A DNA stretch of 64,000 nucleotides from Lachnospiraceae bacterium (GTDB lineage Bacteria; Bacillota; Clostridia; Lachnospirales; Lachnospiraceae): positions 38,263 to 102,262 of the forward strand of contig JAAWJI010000008.1 in assembly GCA_022796795.1 (NCBI GenBank), read 5' to 3'. The position numbers and the translations under genes were made by a program. The notes below the pieces were generated by a model. It was not told where the DNA came from and searched no databases. It saw nothing but the letters and a program-made list of their open reading frames with translations. Positions 9,201 to 17,439 of the stretch are shown here, piece by piece. The stretch's first letter is position 1. Every line of letters starts with the position of its first letter.

Positions 9201-10044
9201 ATTAACTCTCTGGAATTCTGTGATTGACTGTATGGAGCTGAGCAATGAGAAATATGAGGAAATTTTGTGCAGCATGTGGTTCTGTTATGAAGATTTTTCC
9301 AAGCAGGATATAGATGCAGACAAGATGGAGATTCTTATTCGCCGACAGATTATTCATATGACAGAGAAAAACCTGAAATTTATGCGGAAGAATTATCCAG
9401 CCCAGATCATTTACTTTGTAAAGATTAATATGGCCAAGTATTTAGAACTTCTTACAGATGAGCTGTTTTCTATGGATGAGCTATTGAGTCTTCTGGAGGA
9501 TGGGGATGTGACGGTGAACACGAAAAGGAAGCTTCTGGATAAGACAAGGGAAAAAATTTCTGTGGCCGGGAAAAAGTATACGCCTGCTGTGAAACAGAAA
9601 ATCTTGGCGGAACATTTGGATGTGGAAGACCTGGAATTTTTACTGCGGGAATATAGGAAGGAGCGGGACGGAAAAACTCGGGAGCTTATGAGGAGTTTAG
9701 CGGTTTCCCATATACAGGAAATTTTGGAACGGGGATACCGGGTGGATCCTCTGTTGCTGCGACGTCTGCTGGGAGAAGGGGCGTTGGAAATGGAAGAAAG
9801 ACAGCTGTTGCTTTCCCAAAATATTTCTGATTATTCAAAGGAGGAAACCATTTCCCTGTTAAAGCAGGCAGGTCTTACACAGATCCTTCCGGTTTTTGAA
9901 GGAAAGAACCCACGGATTGAAAAATCTGAGGTTGTAGATAACCTGCTTCCTGTTTTTCAGGAAAAGGGCTGGATCGGAAAGGTTAAGGAGGAAACGGATG
10001 AAAGTACATTTTATCGGCTATTCAGCAGAGGCAGCAACAAATAA
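6232..10044 (+). CDS. YobI-like giant membrane P-loop NTPase
   Basis: 1270 residues, start supported by GGAGG 5 bases upstream. The N-terminal NTPase has Walker A GPYGAGKS at 41-48 and Walker B around 238-248 (DVIVFEDMDRF). Between them two hydrophobic helices (about 133-150 and 165-187) form a membrane hairpin, the layout of KAP/YobI-type NTPases. Residues about 410-470 and 515-560 are charged, coiled-coil-like; the remaining about 700 residues are helical with no recognised enzyme motif. KAP-like and YobI-like NTPases are suspected membrane-associated conflict or signalling proteins, but no function is established for this one. By eye it is more AT-rich than the upstream operon, and its C-terminus is duplicated at 18526-20186. 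Both points suggest acquired DNA inserted after the tRNA gene. Confidence 0.75.
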   Translation: MKDYNFQKLTPINNIEDLGAYTYALDFVFKHDDLRNIAVTGPYGAGKSSMIETYKLKSRYRFLHISLAHFEETEKEARQDAHREEDLRTEKSLEGKILNQLLHQIDPQDIEQTNFKVKKQISQEEVTKSAECITLFFLLFLYLTRFGAWQELLLAWPDSFLRDILLATLSPYAVIAAGCVFAGLFLFGIRRVIRLQKARNIFKKLQFEGNELELFEENKESYFDRYLNEVLYLFENVHGDVIVFEDMDRFEMVRIFERLREINRLVNERRGREKKPVIRFFYLLRDDIFTSKDRTKFFDYIIPVIPVLDGSNAKEKFLKFFHEAGIIRDFDPVFLRDVFLYIDEMRTLKNIYNEYRIYSEKINFIGLDPNKLLAMVIYKNIFPKDFHDLHLRQGYVNRVFENREAYIERAKREKTERLRERREEVEKEIQRMSEEKLKSLDELDALFFNFTQGRIRIGEKEKSTYKSNVQVLHDMKENPGKIEYYFKDYYHSGSWRIYPFKEEYDKLSQNLVYVARKKRLEERDLGKTEILKKQLADMEEEINNLELRKIRNLVSRRQLEEITYTDPTGREETYDSVKASPYFRLLQYLLLNGWIDEAYTDYMSYFYEGSINRQEKEFLLSIADGKAKPYTFELKPSSDGKPSLELLNELHIRDFSKKEILNFSLLKLLMDNREGYRDFYEAFFKLLRDTKNLKFIIGFYQCTKDPKCFLQDLNTFWPEVVKEILEEESISFADKKAYVLDTILICGEKEAEEEEVWVSSLEDLDVDGCIAEYISAHEDFIRIPDTDMDVEVIFWGYQELQVEFETWLYEEPCSKMSFNIYKKDMYMLSRKNIEAVCKTYILVKGEEWTWENAATQILLREEEPICSYVKENMEIFVDILLKNVKGVIVDLEKIALEILNHKSVSEEKKKKYIALMEKSVTRLSDIQGVSLWDELLKYKAVAYTEQNILDYYFKGEEQWSEPLIAFINSSLVKLNFGFLRRDQSYGEKAGLTLWNSVIDCMELSNEKYEEILCSMWFCYEDFSKQDIDADKMEILIRRQIIHMTEKNLKFMRKNYPAQIIYFVKINMAKYLELLTDELFSMDELLSLLEDGDVTVNTKRKLLDKTREKISVAGKKYTPAVKQKILAEHLDVEDLEFLLREYRKERDGKTRELMRSLAVSHIQEILERGYRVDPLLLRRLLGEGALEMEERQLLLSQNISDYSKEETISLLKQAGLTQILPVFEGKNPRIEKSEVVDNLLPVFQEKGWIGKVKEETDESTFYRLFSRGSNK

Positions 10045-10091
10045 AAGAAAGTCTTCCCTGTTTGCAGGGAGCTAGAAGGAGTGTGAAGACA

Positions 10092-11702
10092 ATGAAAGAG
10101 AAAAAGGGTGGTTTCCTGCGCTGGCCCTGGAATGTGGTGGTATATGTATTATTGGTATTAGTGTTTGGCATTTTCGCCATTCCCATCATTTTGATTTTGA
10201 TGGGGATTCAACGGAAGAATAATCCTCATGGCATATCTGAGGGATATTGTCTAAGCCGTACCCGGAAGCGCCTGGTGTGGCTGGTGTGGGCATTGCTGGT
10301 GCTGGTGGTGTCCGCCAGCCTCTTTGTATTGCTTAAGGTGGGCCTAGAGCAGGATCGAGCCTACTGGGAGACTATGGATTATGTGACTCTGGCGGTTTGC
10401 GGCATCGGCGGTCCTCTGCTTTTGATTGGCGGGATCTATCTGGGCTATACGGCTGTCCGGGATTCTTTCTTCCCAGAGAAAAGCTATCTGGCAAAGTCTA
10501 TCCGGAGTCAGCTCCCCTATCCGGAGGAGGCGCCGCCGGTGGAACAGCTCTTTGCCATGGTGGATCAGGATTTGAGGGAAAACGGTCAATGGTTTGGGCC
10601 TGTGGGCATTGGACGGGAATGGGTACTGGGAGACGGAGTGAACAAAATTGACCGGATCCGGGGAATTTTCGTCATCAATGAGATTCACCAGCATCACACC
10701 CAGACCGGCGTGCGCACCAGCCGCAGGATGGAGCTGGTTCTCATCGACGATCGCTGGCAGCGGACGAGCACCAGCTTTAATGATTTGAGGGATCTGGAGG
10801 CAGCGGCAGACTATCTGGCCCTGCGGGTTCCGGATGCAAGACAGGGAAACGGAAATCAGTGTGCCAGCTTCTGGACTATGGATGAGGTGGCCAGGGATGC
10901 CTTTGAGCGGGAATTTCGGCAAAAGCAAAGCCTTCGGGCTTCCGAGGCGGCTCAGCGGGAATTCCTGAGAGGAGAATCCCAGGATATGATTTTAAAATGC
11001 GGGACCCAGGCTACCTCACGGGTAACCTTGGCCCTGGTGGAGGAACATCTGCGGCGCTGCCTGGAGGGAACAGGGGAGGAGTTCACCCTGACGCCTACCC
11101 GTCCTGTGGAGGGCAGCGGCCGGATTTTACGGGAAATGAGCGTATCATCCAGGAATGGCACGGTAACGCTGAAGGCTGAGCTGGTGACCAGGCCTGGGGA
11201 GCAGAGAGTAGGCTTTTTGAAAAATATGGATTACCAGGAAGCGCTGGCGGTGCTGGAGGACTGGCTTAGCTTAAAAGCCCCCCGGCTGGAGAGCTGGGAG
11301 ATGGGCCTGGTATACGGTTTTGGTTCTGCAAAGGATCAGGACCGCCAACCCCGAAAGTCCCTGGCAAAGCTGTCATTGATCTATGCCAGCGGGGCAGCGG
11401 AGAATCATACCACCTTTACCCAGGAGGATATTCAGGTGGCTGCAGAAGGTATCGTAGACGGTACCTATCAGCTGGTGGATCTGACTCACCCATCCGGCTA
11501 TCTGTGGATCCGGGTTACGGCAGGGGACAGGGTGGATGGACGCTGCACAGTGGAGGCCACAAAGCCCAGTGGAGAAACGCTGGAATTCTATATGGCGAAA
11601 ATGTCGTCCCGGGAGGCAGCCCAATGGCTGCTGGGGTATCCCCATGGAAGCTTTATGCCAGGAGGCAGGGAGTGGAAGCGGGTGAAAAAACCTGGCGGTT
11701 GA
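10092..11702 (+). CDS. Unknown protein with three N-terminal membrane helices
   Basis: 536 residues from the ATG at 10092, preceded by AGGAG at 10077-10081; a TTG 30 bases upstream is less likely. Three hydrophobic helices lie at about residues 12-36, 58-83 and 96-120. A large soluble domain follows, with no motif I can name; in it YGFGSAKDQDRQPRKS and SYDGIM-like loops are unassigned. The gene starts 47 bases after the NTPase stop, and a small hairpin (10055-10070) lies between them, so co-transcription is possible. The base composition is back to that of the core genome, so it may be resident rather than part of an acquired pair. I do not recognise the family and propose no function. Confidence 0.75.
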   Translation: MKEKKGGFLRWPWNVVVYVLLVLVFGIFAIPIILILMGIQRKNNPHGISEGYCLSRTRKRLVWLVWALLVLVVSASLFVLLKVGLEQDRAYWETMDYVTLAVCGIGGPLLLIGGIYLGYTAVRDSFFPEKSYLAKSIRSQLPYPEEAPPVEQLFAMVDQDLRENGQWFGPVGIGREWVLGDGVNKIDRIRGIFVINEIHQHHTQTGVRTSRRMELVLIDDRWQRTSTSFNDLRDLEAAADYLALRVPDARQGNGNQCASFWTMDEVARDAFEREFRQKQSLRASEAAQREFLRGESQDMILKCGTQATSRVTLALVEEHLRRCLEGTGEEFTLTPTRPVEGSGRILREMSVSSRNGTVTLKAELVTRPGEQRVGFLKNMDYQEALAVLEDWLSLKAPRLESWEMGLVYGFGSAKDQDRQPRKSLAKLSLIYASGAAENHTTFTQEDIQVAAEGIVDGTYQLVDLTHPSGYLWIRVTAGDRVDGRCTVEATKPSGETLEFYMAKMSSREAAQWLLGYPHGSFMPGGREWKRVKKPGG

Positions 11703-11892
11703 CAGATTTTATCTATGGGGGGAATTGGAGTGATTTGCAGTTCTGCAAGGATAAGGTTCTCATGTGAATGGAAGACTGGGAATCGGAACCTGGTGTAAGC
11801 AAAAGGAGCATTTTGATAGATTGATGCAGAATGTTTTTTGCTGTACAAGCAGACTGTGAAATAAATCAATGCTACATAAGGAGGATTTTATC

Positions 11893-13140
11893 ATGGCAAC
11901 AGTGTTAAGCAATGAGGTAAAGCAGGCCCTTCAGGACATTTACTACAATGAACGGACCGGTCGCGGAAAACAGGCTTTTGCTCTTTTGGAGCGGGCTTCC
12001 CAGGCAGGAGACGGGGATGCCAGCTGTGTCCTGGCCCGGTGTTATTGCGGACGCCAGTATGTGTGGGCAGGCCATGGATTCCCGGAGGACGACGACAAAG
12101 CCATTCATTTTCTTCATAAATCTGTGGAGCAGGGAAGCGCCCTGGGTGTGCTGGTAGCTCTGCGAAGTGGGGAGCTGACGCCCTCTGTACAGAAGAACAT
12201 GCCCTTTGCTAGTCTCCAGGAGGCTTTTGAACAAGCAGAGGCCCTGGCCCAGGGAGGCGATGCGTTCAGCCAGTATGTGGTGGGAAACGCCTATTTTTGG
12301 TGGGATTTCCTGCGCATTTTTGATAAAGGACCAGATTCCTTCCCCAATCAGGGAGCATTTCAGGCGTATTTGAAGGAGAACATCTCCAAATGTGAGGACT
12401 GGTTCTGGAAAGCTTTCCGGGGCGGAATGTATTTTGCCGCCAATAATCTGAACCAGTACTATGAGAAGGGGGACGAGGACATTATAGCTCCCCAGCCGGA
12501 GAAGGCCAAGGATCTGTGGCGTATGGGCGCAGAGTTCGGCCATCCCATTGATCAGGCCATCTATGCGGATGAACTCACCAAAGAGGGAAAGAAAGAGGAG
12601 GCTCTTGGGTGGTACAAAAAGGCCGCCGAGGGAGGGCATCCGGGAGCCTGGTATGATGTGGGACGCTGTTATTTTAACGGAGAGGGAACGGCCAAGGACG
12701 CAGCCTATGCGGTCACCTGCTTTGAACGGGAGCTGGCCCGGGATCCCATTTATTGCGGCGCCTGCAATCTTTTGGGAAAGGCCTATCTGTTGGGCGATGG
12801 GGTGCCCCAGGATTATGCCAAAGCCTATCAGTATCTGTCTACCGCCTACTATAAACAGGACAGCAAGTGGGGAGCTTTCTATCTGGCTCAGTGCTGCTTC
12901 AACGGTTGGGGGACTCCCCAGGATTATGGACAGGCCTTGCGCTTCCTGAACGACGTGACCTGGCAGAATCAGGAGGCAGACTACATGCGGGGCTTCATCT
13001 ACACCCATGGCCTGGGGGTGGCAGAGGATATTCCCAAGGGCGTGGCATTCCTTCAAAAGGCAGGGAATTTTGCCAAGGCCAAGGAGGAGCTGCTGAATTA
13101 TAAGAAGACCTTGTTTGGCAAGTGGGTTCGGAGAAAATAA
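11893..13140 (+). CDS. Sel1-like repeat (SLR) protein
   Basis: 415 residues without signal peptide. At least five Sel1/TPR-like units can be read, for example AIHFLHKSVEQGSALGVL, WYDVGRCYFNGEGTAKDA, NLLGKAYLLGDGVPQDYA, YLAQCCFNGWGTPQDYG and YMRGFIYTHGLGVAEDI. SLR proteins are helical-solenoid scaffolds for protein-protein contacts; no enzymatic role is implied. The start at 11893 has AAGGAGG at 11878-11884; an upstream in-frame ATG at 11869 would place the ribosome site inside the gene. The gap 11703-11892 shows no clear promoter. Function and partner are unknown; the neighbouring membrane proteins are possible partners only by position. Confidence 0.88.
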   Translation: MATVLSNEVKQALQDIYYNERTGRGKQAFALLERASQAGDGDASCVLARCYCGRQYVWAGHGFPEDDDKAIHFLHKSVEQGSALGVLVALRSGELTPSVQKNMPFASLQEAFEQAEALAQGGDAFSQYVVGNAYFWWDFLRIFDKGPDSFPNQGAFQAYLKENISKCEDWFWKAFRGGMYFAANNLNQYYEKGDEDIIAPQPEKAKDLWRMGAEFGHPIDQAIYADELTKEGKKEEALGWYKKAAEGGHPGAWYDVGRCYFNGEGTAKDAAYAVTCFERELARDPIYCGACNLLGKAYLLGDGVPQDYAKAYQYLSTAYYKQDSKWGAFYLAQCCFNGWGTPQDYGQALRFLNDVTWQNQEADYMRGFIYTHGLGVAEDIPKGVAFLQKAGNFAKAKEELLNYKKTLFGKWVRRK

Positions 13141-13170
13141 GGGAAGAAGATGAAATAAGATTTTCGTTGC

Positions 13171-13230
13171 CATTACCAGCAGAAAGTACAGAGAATTACA
13201 TGGCGGAAACTGTATTTTTTGCTGGTAATG
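13171..13230. repeat. 21-base inverted repeat (long hairpin) between SLR and reductase genes
   Basis: The arms at 13171-13191 and 13210-13230 are complementary over all 21 positions, two of them G-T pairs, with an 18-base loop. The outer arm core is CATTACCAGCA/TGCTGGTAATG. No T-run follows on either side, so it is not a standard terminator. It could be an RNA-processing or stability element, or the remnant of a small palindromic repeat. Confidence 0.7.
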
Positions 13231-13333
13231 CTATACCAGGAAGCGTTTTACGGCCGAGAGCTCAATCAATGAGATCCGGATACATTTGGGACGATTTTAC
13301 AGTAGGGGAGCTAGAGAAAAGGGAGGCTGCATC

Positions 13334-13879
13334 ATGAGAAAAATACGGCTGTTTATTGCCATGAGTCTGGACGGCTATCTTGCGGACGCTCAGGGAGGGG
13401 TGGACTGGCTAAATGGCCAGGGAGATGGCGAGGAACTACTGGATTCCTACGGGGAGTTTGTGAAGCAGGTGGACACCGTGGTTATGGGCTGGAATACCTA
13501 TCATCAAATTGTCACAGAGCTGTCCCCGGAGGAATGGGTATATGGCGACCTGACCAGCTATGTGGTTACCCATCGGGATTGTCCCTCCACAGAGGACATT
13601 CGGTTTACCCGGGAAGATCCCTGCTGTCTGGTAAAGAGGCTTCAGGAGACAGAGGGGAAGGATATCTGGATCTGCGGAGGCGCCAAGATCATTCAACAGC
13701 TTGTGAGGGAGGATCTCATTGACGAGTATTATATTTCTGTGATTCCCATGCTTTTGGGGGAGGGAATCCGGCTTTTTGGCGAAAGCAGGAGACGGATTCC
13801 CCTGCGGCTGGTGAAGACACAGAGCTATGACGGGATTATGGATTTGATTTATGCTCGCAGACACATGGACAAGGAATAA
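13334..13879 (+). CDS. Dihydrofolate-reductase-family (RibD C-terminal-like) protein
   Basis: 181 residues. The opening RKIRLFIAMSLDGYLAD is the classic start of the DHFR/RibD-C superfamily, which uses NAD(P)H. Further motifs are TVVMGWNTYHQI and, toward the end, IWICGGAKIIQQLVREDLID and MLLGEGIRLFGE. Members of this YwjB/YyaP group are common in Firmicutes and their physiological substrate is generally unknown. The start at 13334 follows GGGAGG; an in-frame upstream ATG at 13286 has no good ribosome site. It converges on the histidine kinase gene, whose stop is 50 bases away. There is no other folate or riboflavin gene nearby. Confidence 0.85.
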   Translation: MRKIRLFIAMSLDGYLADAQGGVDWLNGQGDGEELLDSYGEFVKQVDTVVMGWNTYHQIVTELSPEEWVYGDLTSYVVTHRDCPSTEDIRFTREDPCCLVKRLQETEGKDIWICGGAKIIQQLVREDLIDEYYISVIPMLLGEGIRLFGESRRRIPLRLVKTQSYDGIMDLIYARRHMDKE

Positions 13880-13929
13880 GCAAATGCTTTCTGATAAGAA
13901 ATATGTCAAGGGCATTGAATGAAAAATCG

Positions 13930-15291
13930 TTAGACAGTAGAAAAGGCGATCACCACTTTTGCCCCTCCCAGTTCTTCCGAATTTTCAAGTAATATTTTCC
14001 CGCCATGTTTTTCTGCGATTGTTTTTGCAGAAAATAATCCGATGCCATAATGCGTTTTGCTGCCTCTGCTCTCATCATCCATAAAAAATTGCTCTGTTCC
14101 ATGGGCCAACGCTTCTTTGGTAAAGCCGCATCCGGAGTCCTCCACCATGAACATCAGCTTTCCATCCTCTTCCTCAATGGTGATTTTTATGTTTCCGCCT
14201 TCCGGCGTATGCTCTGCTGCGTTCTTAATAATATTCATAACAGCCCTTACCACTTGATCGTAAACCACATAGACCGTTTTGCTGTCACAGCTTTCTTTCC
14301 AGTTGATTTCTATCCGATACACTTCTGCCAGACCCAAGGCTTGCTTTTTTATCTCATGAAGAAGCGTATCACTTTCTATGATTTCCGGATGGTGCTCATA
14401 GTCTTCTACGGATTTTGTTACTTCTATTAGGGTCTGCACATAATTTTGAATCTGTAACGCGCTGCCTGTAATATAGTTCGTATAGTTTCTCTGTTCTTCT
14501 GTCAATGCTGTCTCTAAAAGAAGCTCTGCATTTCCTCTGACCACGGTAAGGGGTGTTTTAATATCATGGGCCAGTGCAGACATTTGATTGTTTTTATCCT
14601 GTTCTGTTTTCCATTGTCTGTTCAAAGAGTCTTTCAGTGCCGACCTCATCTCATCCATGGACAAAAGACAGTCGTCAATTTCTTTTACACCACAATACGA
14701 CACCTCATAGTCAAGTTCCTGTTTTTTGATTTGGTCTATGGACGTTAGTAAGGACTGCATTTTCTGTTTTATTTTTTTCCCAAAATGTATAGAGGGCAAT
14801 AGAATCAGAAACGCCCCGCCCAGGAAAAACAGGAGGATTAACAGATTTTGTGGTTCTATAAAATGCTCTCTTAAAAATGCCGATTGATACTGTGGGGTTA
14901 AACGGTACTGAAGGACAACCGATTCCTCCGGACGGAAAATCACTTTGTAAAAATAGCTTCCGGATGCTTTCCCGTGATTTGCAACCTCCCACGCAATTTC
15001 CATAGAATCTTCCAGTATATTTCCACTGAGAATCTCTCCATCCGGAGAAAAGATCATATAACGGCATAAGGGAGGAATCATGTCCGCTGTCACTTGATCC
15101 GCACTCTGAATTAAATCATATGCTTCATTGATCTTTTTCTCGGTATAATTAGCCGGATAAATACAGCCTATATTTACAAGAATATTAAATAGGAAAATTG
15201 TACCGAATCCCCATGCAAACAATGCTCCAAGCATAACCAGTACATATCCAAAGAAGATTTCGCCTAGAGTTCTGCTTTTGTTTCTTCCCAT
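13930..15291 (-). CDS. Sensor histidine kinase of lantibiotic-type immunity module
   Basis: 453 residues. Two membrane helices (about 12-38 and 147-167) frame an extracellular domain of about 110 residues. The HisKA H-box SALAHDIKTPLTVVRGNAE carries the phosphorylated histidine. The HATPase core shows NIIKNAAEHTPEGG (N-box), VEDSGCGF (G1) and a later GIGLFSAK (G2). It overlaps the response regulator gene by 28 bases and is last in a five-gene minus-strand operon: ATPase, permease, permease, regulator, kinase. That order is that of LanFEG-RK and the CprABC-KR cationic-peptide resistance systems. It presumably senses an antimicrobial peptide; the ligand is unknown. Confidence 0.9.
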   Translation of the reverse strand: MGRNKSRTLGEIFFGYVLVMLGALFAWGFGTIFLFNILVNIGCIYPANYTEKKINEAYDLIQSADQVTADMIPPLCRYMIFSPDGEILSGNILEDSMEIAWEVANHGKASGSYFYKVIFRPEESVVLQYRLTPQYQSAFLREHFIEPQNLLILLFFLGGAFLILLPSIHFGKKIKQKMQSLLTSIDQIKKQELDYEVSYCGVKEIDDCLLSMDEMRSALKDSLNRQWKTEQDKNNQMSALAHDIKTPLTVVRGNAELLLETALTEEQRNYTNYITGSALQIQNYVQTLIEVTKSVEDYEHHPEIIESDTLLHEIKKQALGLAEVYRIEINWKESCDSKTVYVVYDQVVRAVMNIIKNAAEHTPEGGNIKITIEEEDGKLMFMVEDSGCGFTKEALAHGTEQFFMDDESRGSKTHYGIGLFSAKTIAEKHGGKILLENSEELGGAKVVIAFSTV

Positions 15292-15941
15292 TTATATCCA
15301 ATCCCCCAAACCGTTTTTATCGGCATACAATGATAATCCGAAAGCTTTAGCCTTATATTTTTGATATGAGTTGTAATTGTGTTGTCATTACTTTTACTGT
15401 CAAATCCAAACACTTGTTCCAAAATCTGTTCTTTAGAAAAAACAAGCCCTCGGTTTTTGGCAAGAAATTCGCAGATATCATACTCAGCCTTTGTAAAAGG
15501 AATTTCCTGATGATCAACCAGCATCTGTCTTGAAGACAGCTGAAAGCAGATGCGCCCAAGAATCATGCGGACCGAATGTTCCCGGTGTTCCCGTCTCAGA
15601 TGAGCAGAAATTCTTGCACGAAGCTCCATGACGCCAAACGGCTTACAGATATAATCGTCTGCCCCCAAGGCCAATCCATTTACCAGACTGCTTTCTTCTG
15701 TCTTTGCTGTAAGGAACAGAATGGGGCAGTCTGCCAGTTCCCTGATTTTGGAACACAATGCAAATCCGTCTTCCCCCGGCATCATAAGATCCAATAGAAT
15801 CAAGTCGTAATACCCAACCTGTTCCATCTTGATTTCAAGTGGGTTACTTACCTTTGTAACGAGATGCCCGTCTTTCTGTAAAATATTTCCAATCATAGTA
15901 AGGATTGTCACATCATCATCCACTGCTAAAATTTTTGCCAT
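15264..15941 (-). CDS. OmpR-family response regulator of immunity module
   Basis: 225 residues. The receiver domain begins AKILAVDDDVTILTM with the phospho-acceptor Asp in LILLDLMMPGEDGF and the conserved Lys in DDYICKPFG. The C-terminal winged helix ends VWGIGYKWE, typical of the OmpR/PhoB class. The start is set at the internal ATG at 15941 (GAAGGG upstream); a longer reading to 15992 would run into the permease gene. It probably binds the 11-base direct repeats at 18182-18203 upstream of the operon, giving autoregulation; this is inferred from repeat geometry. Confidence 0.92.
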   Translation of the reverse strand: MAKILAVDDDVTILTMIGNILQKDGHLVTKVSNPLEIKMEQVGYYDLILLDLMMPGEDGFALCSKIRELADCPILFLTAKTEESSLVNGLALGADDYICKPFGVMELRARISAHLRREHREHSVRMILGRICFQLSSRQMLVDHQEIPFTKAEYDICEFLAKNRGLVFSKEQILEQVFGFDSKSNDNTITTHIKNIRLKLSDYHCMPIKTVWGIGYKWEETKAEL

Positions 15942-15952
15942 GATTTTCCCTT

Positions 15953-16696
15953 CTATTCTGATATTTTGCTTCCTTCCCAATGGGAGGCCCACATCCCATA
16001 ATATACCATACTAAACATGGTAAAGATACCATAAATAAGGATTGCCGATTTCATCTCCAGGATTGCATAGGATTCCCCTAAAATACCCTGCCAATAGGTA
16101 TATGGAATTCTGGCTGTCCAGGAAACAGGGGTATATTTCCAGATAAAAGTTCCCAGATTCGTAAGCATCAGTGCACTGACAAGACCGGAAACGATTCCCA
16201 TTCCGATTGATATCCCTTTTCCAAAATGAAATGCCAAAATGATTTGCCATACGTAGAGAGGAATACTGCTGCACCACAGAAGCAATGCCGCAATCAAACA
16301 GTTCTCCATACTTACAGTCCTGTTCCCGAGAATTTTACAGAACCCAAAACCAAATAGGACCGTTGTCAGGAATACGGAAAATAGGCTGCACAGCAGTAGA
16401 AGAAACAGCTTAGAAAGAAATGTCGCTGTCTTTCTGTGTAAAGCAAGGAGATTTTGACACTCTCCGGCATTTTGCTCCTGTTCCATGATACATGCCGTAA
16501 ATATTCCAATCAAAGCAGGAAAGCCTGCTCCCACTGCCTGATAAAAGGCAATCACTTTCGTATTCTCGTCCCAAATGGAAATGGAATAATAAGCCAAAAA
16601 CAATCCGCTTGTGAGGATCGGAATCAGAAGATGTGCAAGTGCAACAGAACTCCCTTTCATTTTCAGAAGGTCTGCCAGGAGAAATTTTTTAAGCAT
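15953..16696 (-). CDS. Lantibiotic-immunity ABC permease, LanG/MutG-like
   Basis: 247 residues with about six hydrophobic helices and no periplasmic domain, the size of LanG/MutG/CprC permeases. The typical N-terminal arrangement (short Lys-rich cytoplasmic start, LKKFLLADLLKMKGS) and the EQEQNAGECQNLLAL cytoplasmic loop after the second helix are family-like. It lies 11 bases before the response regulator and 2 bases after the LanE-like gene, so it is tightly co-transcribed. With the partner permease it would form the membrane channel that expels a cationic peptide from the membrane. The specificity is unknown. Confidence 0.82.
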   Translation of the reverse strand: MLKKFLLADLLKMKGSSVALAHLLIPILTSGLFLAYYSISIWDENTKVIAFYQAVGAGFPALIGIFTACIMEQEQNAGECQNLLALHRKTATFLSKLFLLLLCSLFSVFLTTVLFGFGFCKILGNRTVSMENCLIAALLLWCSSIPLYVWQIILAFHFGKGISIGMGIVSGLVSALMLTNLGTFIWKYTPVSWTARIPYTYWQGILGESYAILEMKSAILIYGIFTMFSMVYYGMWASHWEGSKISE

Positions 16697-16698
16697 TT

Positions 16699-17439
16699 TT
16701 ATTTCACCTCTCTCTTTTCAAACCATCTTAAAAAACAAATTGTAGTGAATAAGAACCACAGGATAGACAGACAGATCCCCGGTACCACGATTCCTGTATC
16801 CAGGAATGGATTGCCAGCTTCTGCAGGGAGTCCGTTTGGCATGATGTGCAGAAACGGGCAGAGAACCCTCATGGGAATGGCGGAAACAAATAAATACCAT
16901 TTTCCGGTTGATGCAAGAATCGTGCCGCCTACGGTGAGAAACAGACAAACCAGCAATTCTGCAACCATTCCAAAGCGGTCACTGAAAAACAGAAACAATG
17001 GGATTTCCCATAGCTGTGTAACTGTAAGAACCAGTACCGACAGGGTCGCTCCCGGGAGTGGAACACGGGTTGTCAGTAAAAAACCGCCCAGAGAGGCCCC
17101 TGTAAACAAAATCATATTGGATGCCAGAACTGCGCATCCGATAGAAATAATCTTGCCAAGCATTCGCTTCTTTTTGCTGCCGGGAACTGTGGTCAAATGA
17201 TAATAGCCTGTTTTTTTCTCCCGCAGCATGGAGAGGTAGCAGATGATTGCGAGCATTCCGGGCAGCAGCAAGGTATACCACCAGTTCCAAACACTCTCCG
17301 CATAAGCATTTGTCATTCCGAGGGTAAGTACAAAGGCCAAAGCAAAGGTAAGCGTGGGAAACGCCCAGATCAATCCCCTGCTCATAGACCTTCCTGTTTT
17401 TTGATATTCCGCTTTTATAATATTAACCACAAATGTCAC
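16699..17439 (-). CDS. Lantibiotic-immunity ABC permease, LanE/MutE-like
   Basis: 246 residues, six predicted helices. The likely start is a GTG at 17439 that overlaps the ATPase gene by 17 bases. The loop REKKTGYYHLTTVPGSKKK after the second helix corresponds to the conserved cytoplasmic loop of LanE/LanG permeases. It resembles its neighbour in length and topology, as expected for a heterodimeric pair. No lanthipeptide precursor, LanB, LanC or LanM gene is found around it, so this is a stand-alone immunity or resistance transporter rather than part of a biosynthetic cluster. Confidence 0.82.
   Translation of the reverse strand: MTFVVNIIKAEYQKTGRSMSRGLIWAFPTLTFALAFVLTLGMTNAYAESVWNWWYTLLLPGMLAIICYLSMLREKKTGYYHLTTVPGSKKKRMLGKIISIGCAVLASNMILFTGASLGGFLLTTRVPLPGATLSVLVLTVTQLWEIPLFLFFSDRFGMVAELLVCLFLTVGGTILASTGKWYLFVSAIPMRVLCPFLHIMPNGLPAEAGNPFLDTGIVVPGICLSILWFLFTTICFLRWFEKREVK

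Noticed and set aside
11905..13173. A 422-codon open frame on the minus strand
   Set aside because: It is antisense to the whole Sel1-repeat gene, has no ribosome site and encodes no recognisable domain; it is a by-product of the codon use of the plus-strand gene.
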